The position numbers were made by a program, and so were the translations under genes. From Polaribacter cellanae (GTDB lineage Bacteria; Bacteroidota; Bacteroidia; Flavobacteriales; Flavobacteriaceae): 64,000 bases of DNA. The stretch covers positions 3,400,001 to 3,464,000 of the forward strand of contig NZ_CP071869.1 of assembly GCF_017569185.1 (NCBI RefSeq), in the 5' to 3' direction. Below the pieces are notes generated by a model. The model worked only from the letters and a program-made list of their open reading frames with translations, ran no database searches and was not told the DNA's origin. Shown here in pieces: positions 1-9,803 of this stretch (positions are counted from its first letter, which is position 1; every line of letters starts with the position of its first letter).

Positions 1-1334
1 GAGGGGTTTTAGTAATTCTTGGTGGAGGAGAAAGTGGCGTTGGAACCGCAATCTTAGGGAAGCAAAAAGGATTTGATGTTTTTGTATCTGATAAAGGTGA
101 AATATCAAAAAAATATAAAGAAGTTCTTTTACGTCATAAAATAGATTTTGAAGAAAAAAATCATACAGAAAGTAAAATTTTAAATGCAGATGTGGTTATG
201 AAGAGTCCTGGAATTCCAGACAAAGTGGAGTTGATTTTAAAGTTGAAAGAAAAATCAATTCCAGTAATTTCAGAAATTGAATTTGTAGCTGAATTTACAG
301 ATGCTACAATCGTTGGAATTACAGGCTCAAATGGAAAAACAACAACAACATTGTTAACACATCATATATTAAAAAATGGAGGTTTAAATGTTGGAGTAGC
401 AGGAAATATTGGAGATAGTTTTGCGCAACAAGTGGCAGAAAAATCGTATGAAAATTATGTGTTAGAATTAAGTAGTTTTCAGTTAGATGGAATTGAGAAA
501 TTTCGTCCACATATTGCCATAATTACAAACATTACACCAGATCATTTAGATAGGTATGAGTATGATTTTAATAAATATATCGAGTCAAAATTTAGAATAA
601 CAAAAAATCAAAAAGCAACCGATTATTTAATTTACGATGCAGATGACGAAGTAATAAATAGTTGGTTGTCAAAAAATAAAACAGAAGCAAAATTAGTTCC
701 GTTTTCACTCGAAAAAGAGTTAGAATATGGAGCATTTATAAAAAATAAGAATATAATTATCAACCTTAACAAAGATAAAATTAATATGCCAACATCAGCT
801 TTAATACTAAAAGGAAAACACAATACAAAAAACGCTATGGCTGCAGCTATGGCTGCACAATTATTAAAAGTAAGAAAGCAAACTATTAAGGAAAGCTTAG
901 AGGACTTTGAGGGGGCAGAACATCGTTTAGAAAACGTTGCAAAAGTCTATGGAGTAGAATATATAAACGATTCTAAAGCAACAAATATCAATGCAACTTT
1001 TTATGCTCTAGAATGTATGGATAAGCAAACAGTTTGGATTGTTGGAGGTGTAGATAAAGGAAACGATTATAGCGATTTATTACCATTGGTAAGAGAAAAA
1101 GTAAAGGCAATAGTGTGTTTAGGCTTAGATAATGAAAAAATATTAGCGACGTTTGGCAATGTGGTTGATATTGTTGTGGAAACAGCTGGTGCAGAAGAAG
1201 CAGTTAAGGTGGCTTATAAATTGTCAGAAAAAGGAGATGCAGTTTTATTATCTCCAGCTTGTGCAAGTTTCGATTTGTTTGAGAATTATGAAGATAGAGG
1301 TCGCCAATTTAAAAAGGCTGTTAGGAGTTTGTAA
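1..1334 (+). CDS. murD: UDP-N-acetylmuramoylalanine--D-glutamate ligase, 5' end outside window
   Basis: MurD adds D-glutamate to UDP-MurNAc-L-Ala in the cytoplasm during peptidoglycan precursor synthesis. The frame is open from base 3, and the visible protein begins with the N-terminal nucleotide-binding loop ILGGGESGVG, so only a few codons are missing. The Mur-ligase ATP loop GITGSNGKTTT lies near visible residue 105. The central-domain motif LDRYEYDFNKYIESK follows, then the NDSKATN motif, and the C-terminal domain runs to PACASFDLFENYEDRG. An internal ATG at 192 is not the start, because the coding frame and the Rossmann loop lie upstream of it. It is the first visible gene of the dcw cluster, and the stop is followed within 10 bases by a bipartite repeat element. 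Confidence 0.97.
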   Translation, partial: GVLVILGGGESGVGTAILGKQKGFDVFVSDKGEISKKYKEVLLRHKIDFEEKNHTESKILNADVVMKSPGIPDKVELILKLKEKSIPVISEIEFVAEFTDATIVGITGSNGKTTTTLLTHHILKNGGLNVGVAGNIGDSFAQQVAEKSYENYVLELSSFQLDGIEKFRPHIAIITNITPDHLDRYEYDFNKYIESKFRITKNQKATDYLIYDADDEVINSWLSKNKTEAKLVPFSLEKELEYGAFIKNKNIIINLNKDKINMPTSALILKGKHNTKNAMAAAMAAQLLKVRKQTIKESLEDFEGAEHRLENVAKVYGVEYINDSKATNINATFYALECMDKQTVWIVGGVDKGNDYSDLLPLVREKVKAIVCLGLDNEKILATFGNVVDIVVETAGAEEAVKVAYKLSEKGDAVLLSPACASFDLFENYEDRGRQFKKAVRSL

Positions 1335-1340
1335 AAAGAA

Positions 1341-1478
1341 ACTCATTCCTCCCAAAATTTCGGGATTCCCAAAGGGAAGAGGTTAGTGAGTTTGAGGTAA
1401 ATTAAAAAAAAGATAAAAATAAAACATACAGATAAACACAAGAGTGTTTCTCTCCTTTGGAGAGATTAAGAGAGGATT
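1341..1478 (+). repeat. bipartite intergenic repeat, copy 1 (murD-ftsW)
   Basis: Two short palindromic arms fill the murD-ftsW gap. The left arm contains TTCCCAAAGGGAAGAGG (about 1368-1383). The right arm, CTCTCCTTTGGAGAG, is followed by ATTAAGAGAGGATT, which ends at the ftsW ATG. The AT-rich spacer carries ACATACAGATAAACACAAGAGTG, also recognisable in copies 3 and 5. Same layout as the copies at 3733, 48127, 49652 and 50343. Confidence 0.8.
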
Positions 1479-2663
1479 ATGAAAACCATTTTTCAACATA
1501 TAAAAGGAGATAAAACCATTTGGGCAATTGTTGCTGCTTTGGCAATATTCTCATTTATGCCTGTGTATAGCGCAAGTACAAACTTGGTATATGTAGTTGG
1601 TAATGGGTCTACTTTGGGCCATTTAGCAAAACATGCGGCTTTATTAATTTTCGGTTTTTTAATTATTTATGGAGTTCATAAAATTCCTTATCGATATTTT
1701 TCTGGAGGTTCTGTGTTAATGTTGCCAGTTGTATTTGTATTGCTAATTTTTACGTTATCTCAAGGAACCACAATTGAAGGTGCAAATGCCAGTAGGTGGA
1801 TTCGTATTGGAGGTATTGGTTTCCAAACATCCACTTTAGCAGGGTTGGTTTTAATGGTATATGTAGCAAGGTATTTGGCTAAAAACAAAGAAAAAAAAAT
1901 AAAACTTAAAGAAAGCTTATTGCAATTATGGTTGCCAGTAAGTCTATTGCTAATTTTAATATTGCCAGCCAACTTTTCTACAACAGCAATTATCTTTTTT
2001 ATGATACTGGTAGTTGCATTTATTGGAGGTTATCCACTAAAATATATAGGAATTATTGTTGGAGCAGGAATTTTAGCATTGGCATTTTTTGTTTTAATAG
2101 CGAAAGCATTTCCAGATGCAATGCCAAATAGAGTGCAAACTTGGCAAAATAGAATCGAAAATTTTTCAGAACAAGGAGGTAAAGATGCTTATCAAGTCGA
2201 AAAAGCTAAAATAGCAATAGCAACTGGAGGTGCAATAGGTGTTGGACCAGGTAAAAGTGTTCAGAAAAACTTTTTACCACAATCTTCATCCGATTTTATT
2301 TATGCAATTATTGTAGAAGAATATGGTTTGGTTGGAGCCATTTTGTTGGTCGCAGTTTATTTTTTATTACTCTTTAGGATTTTTGTAGTTTTAAAAAAGA
2401 CGACAACAATTTTTGGAACATTATTAGTTATTGGTGTTGGCTGCCCTATTGTTTTTCAAGCAGCAATTAATATGGCAGTTGCCACGAATTTATTTCCAGT
2501 TACAGGACAAACATTGCCACTAATTAGTAGTGGAGGAACTTCTATTTGGATGACGTGTTTTGCCTTAGGAATGATTTTAAGTGTAAGCGCTTCCAAAGAA
2601 GAAACAGAAGAAGATATTTTAGACGATAACCCTTTAGATATTTTGCATGAAACAATCGATTAA
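1479..2663 (+). CDS. ftsW: FtsW/RodA/SpoVE family lipid II polymerase
   Basis: A SEDS-family integral membrane glycosyltransferase that polymerises lipid II at the division septum with a class B PBP. The 394 residues hold about ten hydrophobic segments from residue 13 onward. SEDS signatures are visible: the segment [18 protein letters not shown] near residue 100, the [15 protein letters not shown] loop near 275, and the C-terminal [16 protein letters not shown] (about 345-360). Its position between murD and murG is the usual dcw order and favours FtsW over RodA. The ATG directly abuts the right arm of the upstream repeat. The 3' end overlaps murG by 17 bases, suggesting translational coupling. 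Confidence 0.96.
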   Translation: MKTIFQHIKGDKTIWAIVAALAIFSFMPVYSASTNLVYVVGNGSTLGHLAKHAALLIFGFLIIYGVHKIPYRYFSGGSVLMLPVVFVLLIFTLSQGTTIEGANASRWIRIGGIGFQTSTLAGLVLMVYVARYLAKNKEKKIKLKESLLQLWLPVSLLLILILPANFSTTAIIFFMILVVAFIGGYPLKYIGIIVGAGILALAFFVLIAKAFPDAMPNRVQTWQNRIENFSEQGGKDAYQVEKAKIAIATGGAIGVGPGKSVQKNFLPQSSSDFIYAIIVEEYGLVGAILLVAVYFLLLFRIFVVLKKTTTIFGTLLVIGVGCPIVFQAAINMAVATNLFPVTGQTLPLISSGGTSIWMTCFALGMILSVSASKEETEEDILDDNPLDILHETID

Positions 2664-3744
2664 TATATTAATTTCTGGAGGTGGTACAGGAGGGCATATT
2701 TATCCTGCAATTGCGATTGCAAATGAGATAAAATTGCGTTATCCAAATGCAAATATTTTGTTTGTAGGCGCAAAAGATAAAATGGAAATGGAAAAAGTTC
2801 CGCAAGCAGGATATAAAATAGAAGGCTTATGGATTTCTGGAATTCAGCGAAAAATCACCAGAAAAAATGCAAGTTTTCCTTTTAAACTCGTTAATAGTTT
2901 ATGGAAAGCAAGAAGAATTATTAGAAGATTTAAACCAGATGTTGCAATAGGAACTGGTGGTTTTGCAAGTGGACCAACTTTAATTATGGCAAACAGAAGA
3001 AAAATACCAACGTTAATACAAGAACAAAATTCTTTTCCAGGAATTACAAACCGATTATTAGGAAAAAGAGTGCAGAAAATATGTGTTGCGTATGATAATT
3101 TAGAGCGCTTTTTTCCAGGAAATAAAATTATAAAAACAGGAAATCCAGTAAGGCAAGATTTATTAACGATTCATTCTAAATTACAAGTAGCAACCGATTT
3201 TTATCAATTGGATAAAAGTAAAAAAACATTATTGGTTTTAGGAGGAAGTTTGGGGGCGCGTAAAATAAATCAATTAGTAGAAAATAATTTAGTTTTTTTT
3301 GAAAAGCAAAATATTGAAGTCATTTGGCAATGTGGAAAACTGTATTTCGATGAATATAAAAAATACAACGACCATAAAAATGTGCAAGTGCATTCGTTTT
3401 TAAACAAGATGGATTTAGCTTATGCAACTGCAGATTTTATAGTTTCCAGAGCAGGTGCAAGTTCGGTTTCAGAATTATGTATTGTTGGCAAGCCAGTAAT
3501 TTTTGTGCCATCGCCAAATGTGGCAGAAGATCATCAAACAAAAAATGCAAAGTTTATTGTAGATAGGCATGCAGCTTTAATGGTAAAAGAAAGTGAATTA
3601 AATACATTTTCTGTGGTTTTCGAAAGCTTGTTAAAAGACATTGGTAAACAACAAAGTTTATCAGAAAATATAAATGAATTGGCATTACCCAGTGCCACAA
3701 AAGATATTGTAGACGAGGTAGAAAAATTAGTATCCCATCTTTAG
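2647..3744 (+). CDS. murG: UDP-GlcNAc--lipid I GlcNAc transferase
   Basis: MurG converts lipid I to lipid II at the inner face of the membrane. The protein has 365 residues, normal for the family. It starts with the glycine loop [17 protein letters not shown]. The second glycine-rich motif, [13 protein letters not shown], lies near residue 198, and the GT-B donor-site motif [11 protein letters not shown] near residue 270. The start overlaps ftsW. The last residues, SHL, are read from the left arm of a repeat element: TCC CAT CTT TAG is the conserved beginning of that arm. TrpG at 50375 runs through the same sequence in the same frame. Confidence 0.97.
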   Translation: MKQSINILISGGGTGGHIYPAIAIANEIKLRYPNANILFVGAKDKMEMEKVPQAGYKIEGLWISGIQRKITRKNASFPFKLVNSLWKARRIIRRFKPDVAIGTGGFASGPTLIMANRRKIPTLIQEQNSFPGITNRLLGKRVQKICVAYDNLERFFPGNKIIKTGNPVRQDLLTIHSKLQVATDFYQLDKSKKTLLVLGGSLGARKINQLVENNLVFFEKQNIEVIWQCGKLYFDEYKKYNDHKNVQVHSFLNKMDLAYATADFIVSRAGASSVSELCIVGKPVIFVPSPNVAEDHQTKNAKFIVDRHAALMVKESELNTFSVVFESLLKDIGKQQSLSENINELALPSATKDIVDEVEKLVSHL

Positions 3745-3883
3745 TCTTCCCAAAGGGAAGAAACACGATTGTGGGAAATTGAGAAAGAAAAAAAAGGTAA
3801 AAATCTTTAATGAAAGAAAATAGTTTAAATACAATCAATAGCCAAAAGGTCCTTCCTTTAGGAAAGGATTTAGGATGGGATTT
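3733..3883 (+). repeat. bipartite intergenic repeat, copy 2 (murG-murC), partly coding
   Basis: The left arm, TCCCATCTTTAG then TCTTCCCAAAGGGAAGA (3735-3764), overlaps the end of murG. The right arm, CCTTCCTTTAGGAAAGG then ATTTAGGATGGGATT (about 3850-3883), is the inverted counterpart of the left arm and lies inside the murC reading frame. The spacer is AT-rich and contains the murC ATG at 3810. Confidence 0.8.
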
Positions 3884-5213
3884 TATTTTCTTCATCGGAA
3901 TTGGTGGTATAGGAATGAGTGCAATTGCACGTTTCTTTGCTATGAATGGAAAGCAAGTTGCTGGTTACGATAAAACACCTTCGCAAATCACAAAAGATTT
4001 GGGAGATTTGGGTGTGGAAATTCATTTTGAAGATGCTGTAAAAAATATTCCGATTTCGTTTTTAGATCAAAAGAAAACATTGGTGGTTTACACACCAGCA
4101 GTTTCAAAAAATCATGCTGAATTGAATTATTTTCAAAATAATAATTTCACGATTTTAAAAAGAGCAGAAGTGTTAGGTTTAATTACTAAAACTACATTTT
4201 GCTTGGCTATTGCTGGTACACATGGAAAAACAACCACATCTAGTATTTTAGGACATATTATGGAAGAAGTAAAAGCCACTTCTTTTTTAGGCGGAATCTC
4301 AGAAAATTACAATTCGAACTTAATCTTAGGAGAAGATAAAATAAGCGTTGTAGAGGCAGATGAATTTGATAGGTCTTTCTTGAAGTTGAGTCCCAATATT
4401 GCTTGCGTAACTTCTATGGATGCAGATCATTTAGATATTTACGAAAAGCCAGAAACGTTAACAGAATCGTTTGTAGAATTTGCAAATAAAGTTTCAGACA
4501 CTTTAATTGTTGCAAAAGGACTGCCTTTAAGCGGTTTGACTTATGCAATTGAAGAAAATGCAGATTATAAAGCCTTCAATTTAAAAATTGAAGAAGGAAA
4601 ATATGTTTTTGATGTGCAAACACCATCAGAAATTATAAAAAATATTGAATTCCATTTACCAGGAAATCATAATGTTATGAATGCTTTAGCGGCATTAGCA
4701 ATGGCAGATGTTTATGGTGTTTCATCAACAGTAATAAAACAACGATTAGGGAGTTTTAAAGGTGTAAAACGTAGGTTTTCATATAAAATTAAATCAGCAG
4801 ATTTTGTGTTGATAGATGATTACGCACATCATCCAACAGAGATAAATGCAGTAGAAAATGCTGTGAGAGAAATGTATCCGAAAGAAGAAATTTTGGTGGT
4901 TTTTCAACCACATTTATTTTCAAGAACGAGAGATTTTGTCGACGATTTCGTAACTGCTTTATCAAAATTTGATGCAGTTTTATTGTTAGATATTTATCCA
5001 GCAAGAGAAGAACCAATTTTGGGAGTTACTTCCAATTGGTTGTTGGAAAAAATTGATGGCGCGCATAAAAAAATGACTCAAAAAAATAATTTAGTAAAAG
5101 ATATTAAAAATTCGTCCGCAAAAATAGTGGTTATGTTGGGTGCAGGCGATATTGGAGTGTTGGTAAATGAGGTAACAAACGAACTTTTAAATCTTCCAAA
5201 AAATGAAGTTTAA
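3810..5213 (+). CDS. murC: UDP-N-acetylmuramate--L-alanine ligase
   Basis: MurC adds the first amino acid, L-Ala, to UDP-MurNAc. Visible motifs are the N-terminal nucleotide loop FFIGIGGIGMSAIARFF (about 29-45), the ATP loop IAGTHGKTTTSS (about 134-145), EADEFDRSFL, and the C-terminal DDYAHHPTEI near 340. Length is 467. The N-terminus is unusual: MurC normally starts within about ten residues of the GxGGxG loop, but here about 28 residues precede it. Residues 13-25 are encoded by the right arm of the repeat element. No ATG, GTG or TTG lies between 3810 and the loop, so translation must cross the repeat. The 3' end overlaps ftsQ by 11 bases. Confidence 0.96.
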   Translation: MKENSLNTINSQKVLPLGKDLGWDFIFFIGIGGIGMSAIARFFAMNGKQVAGYDKTPSQITKDLGDLGVEIHFEDAVKNIPISFLDQKKTLVVYTPAVSKNHAELNYFQNNNFTILKRAEVLGLITKTTFCLAIAGTHGKTTTSSILGHIMEEVKATSFLGGISENYNSNLILGEDKISVVEADEFDRSFLKLSPNIACVTSMDADHLDIYEKPETLTESFVEFANKVSDTLIVAKGLPLSGLTYAIEENADYKAFNLKIEEGKYVFDVQTPSEIIKNIEFHLPGNHNVMNALAALAMADVYGVSSTVIKQRLGSFKGVKRRFSYKIKSADFVLIDDYAHHPTEINAVENAVREMYPKEEILVVFQPHLFSRTRDFVDDFVTALSKFDAVLLLDIYPAREEPILGVTSNWLLEKIDGAHKKMTQKNNLVKDIKNSSAKIVVMLGAGDIGVLVNEVTNELLNLPKNEV

Positions 5214-5928
5214 AAGATTGCTAAAATATCTGTTGTTTGTAGTGTTAATAATATGTTTAACGTTTTTGTATAGTTTTTCTTCAAAGAGAAATAAACGAAA
5301 AAAAGTAACTAAAATTGAAGTTGAATTTGAGGCTGGAGACAATAATTTTCTAACACATGCTATGGTTAATAAATTGTTAATACAAAATAACACGACAGTG
5401 AAAAACCAAGCAAAATCTGTGATAGATTTATACAAATTAGAGAAGAACGTATCCAAAAATCCTTATGTGGAAAAAGCAGCAGTGTTTTTAAGCATAAATG
5501 GAGTGTTAAAGTCTACCATAAAACAACGTACGCCAATTGTAAGAATTGTTGCAGAAAACGATTCTTATTATGTTGATAAACAAGGGGTAAAAGTACCATT
5601 ATCGAGTAATCACTCTGCAAGAGTTTTGCTTGTTTCTGGTGTAAAAAGCGAAGAAGATGTAAAAGAAATTTTGCCTTTGGTTCGCTATATTTTAGCAGAT
5701 AATTTTCTGCAGAAAGAAGTGGTTGGAATTCAAAAATCTGACACGAATGAGTTTGAATTTTCCGTAAGAAGCGGCGATTATAAAATCGATTTTGGAAAAT
5801 TAAGAGATGTTGAGGTGAAGTTTAAGAAGTTAAAAGCATTTTACAACACCACATTTAAAGACAAAACGATTCAAGAATATAAAACCATTAATGTAAAATA
5901 TCACAACCAAGTTGTGTGCACAAAATAA
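5203..5928 (+). CDS. ftsQ: cell division protein FtsQ (DivIB-like)
   Basis: A bitopic membrane protein linking cytoplasmic division proteins with the periplasmic septal synthesis complex. The 241 residues have a basic N-terminus (MKFKRLLKY), one transmembrane segment (about 8-26), and a periplasmic part with a POTRA-like and beta domain. Sequence similarity within the family is weak, so the assignment leans on topology, size and position between murC and ftsA. It starts inside the last codons of murC (ATGAAGTTTAA) and is followed by ftsA after 6 bases, so murC-ftsQ-ftsA look co-translated. Confidence 0.88.
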   Translation: MKFKRLLKYLLFVVLIICLTFLYSFSSKRNKRKKVTKIEVEFEAGDNNFLTHAMVNKLLIQNNTTVKNQAKSVIDLYKLEKNVSKNPYVEKAAVFLSINGVLKSTIKQRTPIVRIVAENDSYYVDKQGVKVPLSSNHSARVLLVSGVKSEEDVKEILPLVRYILADNFLQKEVVGIQKSDTNEFEFSVRSGDYKIDFGKLRDVEVKFKKLKAFYNTTFKDKTIQEYKTINVKYHNQVVCTK

Positions 5929-5934
5929 ATCAAA

Positions 5935-7281
5935 ATGGAAAACAATAAAATAGCTGTTGGTTTAGACATTGGTACAACCAAAATTGTTGCCATGATTGGT
6001 CGTAAAAACGAATACAACAAAATTGAAGTTGTTGGTATTGGTAAAGCGAAAAGTTTAGGTGTAAAACGCGGAGTTGTAAGTAATATTACGCAAACGATTC
6101 AATCGATTCAGCAAGCAGTAGACGAAGCAGAAAGTGTGTCTGGAGTTAAAATAGAAGATGTTGTGGTTGGTATTGCTGGGCAACATATTAGAAGTTTACA
6201 TCATTCGGATTATATTACAAGAAACAATGCAGACGAGGTTATAGACGAGACAGATATCGAGAATTTGGTCAATCAGGTTCATAAATTAGTCATGTTGCCT
6301 GGAGAAGAAATTATTCATGTATTGCCACAAGAATTTAAGGTAGATTCTCAGGCAGATATTAAAGAACCAATAGGAATGTATGGAGGTCGTTTAGAAGCGA
6401 ATTTCCATGTAGTTGTTGGTCAGGTTTCTTCCATTAGAAATATTGGACGCTGTGTAAAAAGCTCTGGTTTGGGTTTAAGTGATATTACTTTAGAACCTTT
6501 GGCTTCTGCAGATGCAGTTTTAAGTCAGGAAGAAAAAGAAGCAGGAGTTGCATTGATAGATATTGGAGGTGGAACCACAGATTTAGCGATTTTTAAAGAC
6601 GGAATTATTCGTCATACAGCAGTAATTCCTTTTGGAGGAAATGTAATAACAGACGATATTAAAGAAGGTTGTTCAATAATCGAAAAACAAGCTGAATTAT
6701 TGAAAATTAAGTTTGGTTCTGCTTGGCCAGGAGAAAATAAAGAAACGGAAATCGTTTCTATTCCAGGGTTAAGAGGAAGAGAACCAAAAGAAATTACATT
6801 AAAGAATTTATCAAAAATTATACACGCCAGAGTTCAAGAAATTATCGAACATGTGTATTTAGAAATAAAAAATTACGGACACGAAACCCAAAAAGGAAAA
6901 TTAATTGCAGGAATTGTGTTAACAGGTGGAGGTTCTCAAGTAAAACACTTACGACAGTTAGTAGAATATATTACTGGAATGGATGCAAGAATTGGTTTTC
7001 CAAACGAGCATTTGGCAGGAGATTCAGACGATGTTTTATCAAGTCCAGCGTACGCAACAGCAGTTGGCTTATTAATGGAAGGACTAAATAGGCACACCAA
7101 AGAGGAAGACGAAGTAGAAGAAACCATTGAGCAAATTATGGAGGTTGAGAGTACAAAAGATTTAGAAGAAGAAACACCGCCAATTGTTGAAGAAGTACCA
7201 AAACCAAAAAAGAAAAAGAAAAAATCGTTTTTCGAAAAATTTACAGAAGGATTAAAAGATTTTTTGGATAACGCAGAGTAA
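5935..7281 (+). CDS. ftsA: cell division actin homologue FtsA
   Basis: FtsA anchors FtsZ to the membrane and helps recruit the divisome. The actin-like fold is shown by the phosphate-1 motif VGLDIGTTKIVAMIG at the N-terminus, IDIGGGTTDLAIF (about 205-217) and the adenosine motif IVLTGGGSQVKHL (about 325). The 448 residues end in an acidic/proline linker (EEETPPIVEEVPKPKKKKKK), followed by the amphipathic membrane-targeting helix SFFEKFTEGLKDFLDNAE. Directly downstream is a TTCAG/TTGGAAG repeat, then ftsZ. Confidence 0.97.
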   Translation: MENNKIAVGLDIGTTKIVAMIGRKNEYNKIEVVGIGKAKSLGVKRGVVSNITQTIQSIQQAVDEAESVSGVKIEDVVVGIAGQHIRSLHHSDYITRNNADEVIDETDIENLVNQVHKLVMLPGEEIIHVLPQEFKVDSQADIKEPIGMYGGRLEANFHVVVGQVSSIRNIGRCVKSSGLGLSDITLEPLASADAVLSQEEKEAGVALIDIGGGTTDLAIFKDGIIRHTAVIPFGGNVITDDIKEGCSIIEKQAELLKIKFGSAWPGENKETEIVSIPGLRGREPKEITLKNLSKIIHARVQEIIEHVYLEIKNYGHETQKGKLIAGIVLTGGGSQVKHLRQLVEYITGMDARIGFPNEHLAGDSDDVLSSPAYATAVGLLMEGLNRHTKEEDEVEETIEQIMEVESTKDLEEETPPIVEEVPKPKKKKKKSFFEKFTEGLKDFLDNAE

Positions 7282-7285
7282 GAAA

Positions 7286-7335
7286 AGTAGACAGTATTCA
7301 GTAGCAGTTTTCAGTTGGAAGTTTGAAATCTGAAA
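7286..7335 (+). repeat. TTCAGTTGG-type intergenic repeat, copy 1
   Basis: The ftsA-ftsZ gap contains CAGTATTCAGTAGCAG, then TTTTCAGTTGGAAGTTTG and AAATCTGAAAC. The same vocabulary (TTCAGTTGGCAG, GTATTCAGTGGCAG) recurs at 18757-18880, and a GGAAGT/GAAACTGGAAG form occurs in frame inside the GatB-AspRS linker at 45298-45390. Confidence 0.6.
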
Positions 7336-7386
7336 CAAATTTTATAAGAAAAGAGTAAAAAGAAAAAATATAAAAAATACGTTATT

Positions 7387-9282
7387 ATGAGCGCAGAATT
7401 CGATAACATTTCATTTGACATGCCTAAAACGCAATCGAACACCATTAAAGTAATTGGTGTTGGTGGTGGAGGAAGCAATGCAGTAAATCACATGTACACA
7501 CAACAAATTAGAGGTGTAGACTTTGTAATTTGCAATACAGATGCACAGGCTTTGGAAAATAGTCCAGTTCCTAACAAAATTCAGTTAGGAGCCAACTTAA
7601 CTTCTGGTTTAGGAGCAGGAGCAAATCCAGAAATTGGAGCACAAGCAGCCAAAGAAAGTTTACAAGAAATTCAGCAAATGTTAAATACCCAAACAAAAAT
7701 GGTATTTATTACTGCAGGAATGGGTGGTGGAACAGGAACAGGAGCAGCTCCAATAATTGCAAAAATTGCAAAAGATATGGACATTCTTACGGTTGGTATC
7801 GTAACAATGCCATTTGCTTTCGAAGGTAGAAGACGTTTAAAACAAGCGCAATTAGGAATCGACCAACTGCGACAAAATGTAGATTCTTTAATTGTAATTA
7901 ACAATAATAAATTACGTGAAGTTTACGGAAACCTTGGTTTTAAAGCTGGTTTCTCGAAAGCAGATGAGGTTTTATCGACAGCTTCTCGTGGAATTGCAGA
8001 AGTTATTACACATCATTACAAGCAAAATATCGACTTGCATGATGCAAAAACCGTTCTTTCTAACAGCGGAACTGCAATTATGGGTTCTGCAAAAGAAGAA
8101 GGGCAAGAAAGAGCAAAAACTGCAATTGTAAAAGCATTGGATTCTCCTTTATTAAATGACAATAAAATTACTGGCGCTAAAAACGTATTGCTATTAATTG
8201 TTTCTGGTTCTAATGAAGTTACTTTAGATGAAATAGGAGAAATAAATGACTTTATTCAAGACGAAGCCGGTTACGATGCCAACATTATTATGGGTATTGG
8301 AGAAGATGAAGAATTAGGAGATGCAATTTCTGTAACAATTGTTGCAACTGGTTTTGCAGCCGATCAACAAAGTACTATTACAAATACAGAAGTTAAGAAA
8401 ATTGTACACACGCTAGAAGACGAGCAACGAGCAACGTACGATTTTGGTGAGAAAACAATCACAAAATCGCCAACATTAGACCAGCCGATTTCTAATACTT
8501 CAGAACAAAAAATTATACACACTTTAGAAGAGGATGTAGATACAGTTACAAAGCCAAATTCTCCAGAAATGGAATTAGTACCAACTTCAGAAATTATTGC
8601 AAATATGCCTGTTTCTTATGATGAAATTTCTTTAGAAAGCGTTTCTGATGACGATTTTATCATTACAGATGTTACTCCAGTAGTTGAAGAAGAAGTGGAG
8701 GAAGAGCCACAACAACTGCAAGCAGATTTATTATTCGATTTGCCTTTAAATTCTTATACTGAAGTAAAAGAAGACGACGAAATTAAGTTCGATTTAAATG
8801 AAGAAAAGGTGGTAAACGAAATTGAAGTTTCGCAACCAGAAGAAGTAAAAGTCGAAAAAAGATACGTTTTAGAAGATTTTGATGCAAAACCAACCATTGG
8901 AAAAAGCTCCCATATTATAGAGAAGAAGGCAGTTGCAGAAGAAGAGGAGATTCGTTTTGAATTAAAAACAGCAACTCCACAATCGGAAATAAACCAAATT
9001 GAAACGAAAAGTGAAGAAGTTTCTCCTTTAGATTTAACAATTTCGGAATTACAACAAAGAGCCGAGGAAAGGCGTAGAAAAATGAAAGGTTTCAACTATA
9101 AATTTAACGATCAGTTAAATAAGAATATAGACGAAATTGAGCGTCAGCCAGCCTATAAAAGACAAGGTGTAGATTTAAATGTAGATGCTCCAATTAGTCA
9201 ATCTAAAACAGCAATTAAAAAAGAAGAAGACCAAATAGATTTTAAATCTAACAATTCTTTTTTACATGATAATGTAGATTAG
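7387..9282 (+). CDS. ftsZ: cell division GTPase FtsZ
   Basis: The tubulin homologue that forms the cytokinetic Z ring. The N-terminal GTPase domain (about 1-330) has IKVIGVGGGGSNAVNHM, the tubulin signature GGGTGTGAAPIIAKIA (about 113-128) and the T7-loop region. At 631 residues it is far longer than the roughly 380 of enterobacterial FtsZ. The extra length is a long acidic, Glu/Val-rich, probably disordered linker (about 340-590), as in other Bacteroidota. The C-terminal tail ends NNSFLHDNVD, the likely FtsA-binding peptide. A rho-independent terminator follows 27 bases after the stop, closing the dcw cluster. Confidence 0.98.
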   Translation: MSAEFDNISFDMPKTQSNTIKVIGVGGGGSNAVNHMYTQQIRGVDFVICNTDAQALENSPVPNKIQLGANLTSGLGAGANPEIGAQAAKESLQEIQQMLNTQTKMVFITAGMGGGTGTGAAPIIAKIAKDMDILTVGIVTMPFAFEGRRRLKQAQLGIDQLRQNVDSLIVINNNKLREVYGNLGFKAGFSKADEVLSTASRGIAEVITHHYKQNIDLHDAKTVLSNSGTAIMGSAKEEGQERAKTAIVKALDSPLLNDNKITGAKNVLLLIVSGSNEVTLDEIGEINDFIQDEAGYDANIIMGIGEDEELGDAISVTIVATGFAADQQSTITNTEVKKIVHTLEDEQRATYDFGEKTITKSPTLDQPISNTSEQKIIHTLEEDVDTVTKPNSPEMELVPTSEIIANMPVSYDEISLESVSDDDFIITDVTPVVEEEVEEEPQQLQADLLFDLPLNSYTEVKEDDEIKFDLNEEKVVNEIEVSQPEEVKVEKRYVLEDFDAKPTIGKSSHIIEKKAVAEEEEIRFELKTATPQSEINQIETKSEEVSPLDLTISELQQRAEERRRKMKGFNYKFNDQLNKNIDEIERQPAYKRQGVDLNVDAPISQSKTAIKKEEDQIDFKSNNSFLHDNVD

Positions 9283-9308
9283 ATTCTTTATAAAATCTTT
9301 CAAAAAGC

Positions 9309-9346
9309 AAAACCACATCTTTAAAACGATGTGGTTTTGTTGTTTT
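9309..9346 (+). terminator. terminator of the dcw cluster
   Basis: Perfect 11-bp stem AAAACCACATC / GATGTGGTTTT with an 8-base loop, followed by a T-rich tract, just after ftsZ. Confidence 0.88.
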
Positions 9347-9508
9347 TATAAAATTATTTTCACTATTTTTTCCGATTGTCGTAAACCATGAATGCTACAA
9401 AAATTAAATTTTGGCATTTTATTAAGAAATTAAAAGTGTAACGTTTTGTTTTTTCTGTCGTCTTCTAAGTGTAATTAACAAAACAAAAATATTTTAATAT
9501 ATACTATT

Positions 9509-9721
9509 ATGAAAGCATCAACTACACCAGCACAATTAGAAAGAGGAATTTTAACATCCGTTTATAAACAAGATATTAAGAGCGGATTTGCAACAGCAAA
9601 AACAGAATCTTTATCGAATGTAAAATATGCTATTTTCAACCAAGAATGTATTGAAAGTCAAATAGGTGTTGTTTTAAGAGTTTCTCTTTTTACAATTGCT
9701 ATTATTATGATTTTTTTCTAA
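9509..9721 (+). CDS. small hypothetical protein with C-terminal membrane segment
   Basis: A 70-residue protein that I do not recognise. The first 50 residues are polar (MKASTTPAQLERGILTSVYK...), and residues 54-70 form one hydrophobic segment ending IIMIFF, suggesting a tail-anchored protein. It stands alone after the ftsZ terminator, with an AT-rich 160-base upstream region. The ATG follows a TATATACTATT stretch. Three palindromic repeats lie downstream. Codon use matches the neighbours, but coding status rests only on the clean frame. Confidence 0.5.
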   Translation: MKASTTPAQLERGILTSVYKQDIKSGFATAKTESLSNVKYAIFNQECIESQIGVVLRVSLFTIAIIMIFF

Positions 9722-9803
9722 GTAGTATGTAATCAACTTAAAAAAAACATTTCATAAGTCAGTTTGAGTTTGTTCTCTTTCTGGACTAAATAAATTGTAA
9801 TTT

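Noticed and set aside
3554-3895. 113-residue minus-strand frame over the murG-murC junction
   Set aside because: Covers conserved coding sequence and the repeat element on the other strand; no recognisable protein.
9283-9508. A further gene between ftsZ and the 70-residue protein
   Set aside because: Only a terminator and AT-rich sequence; no frame with a plausible start.
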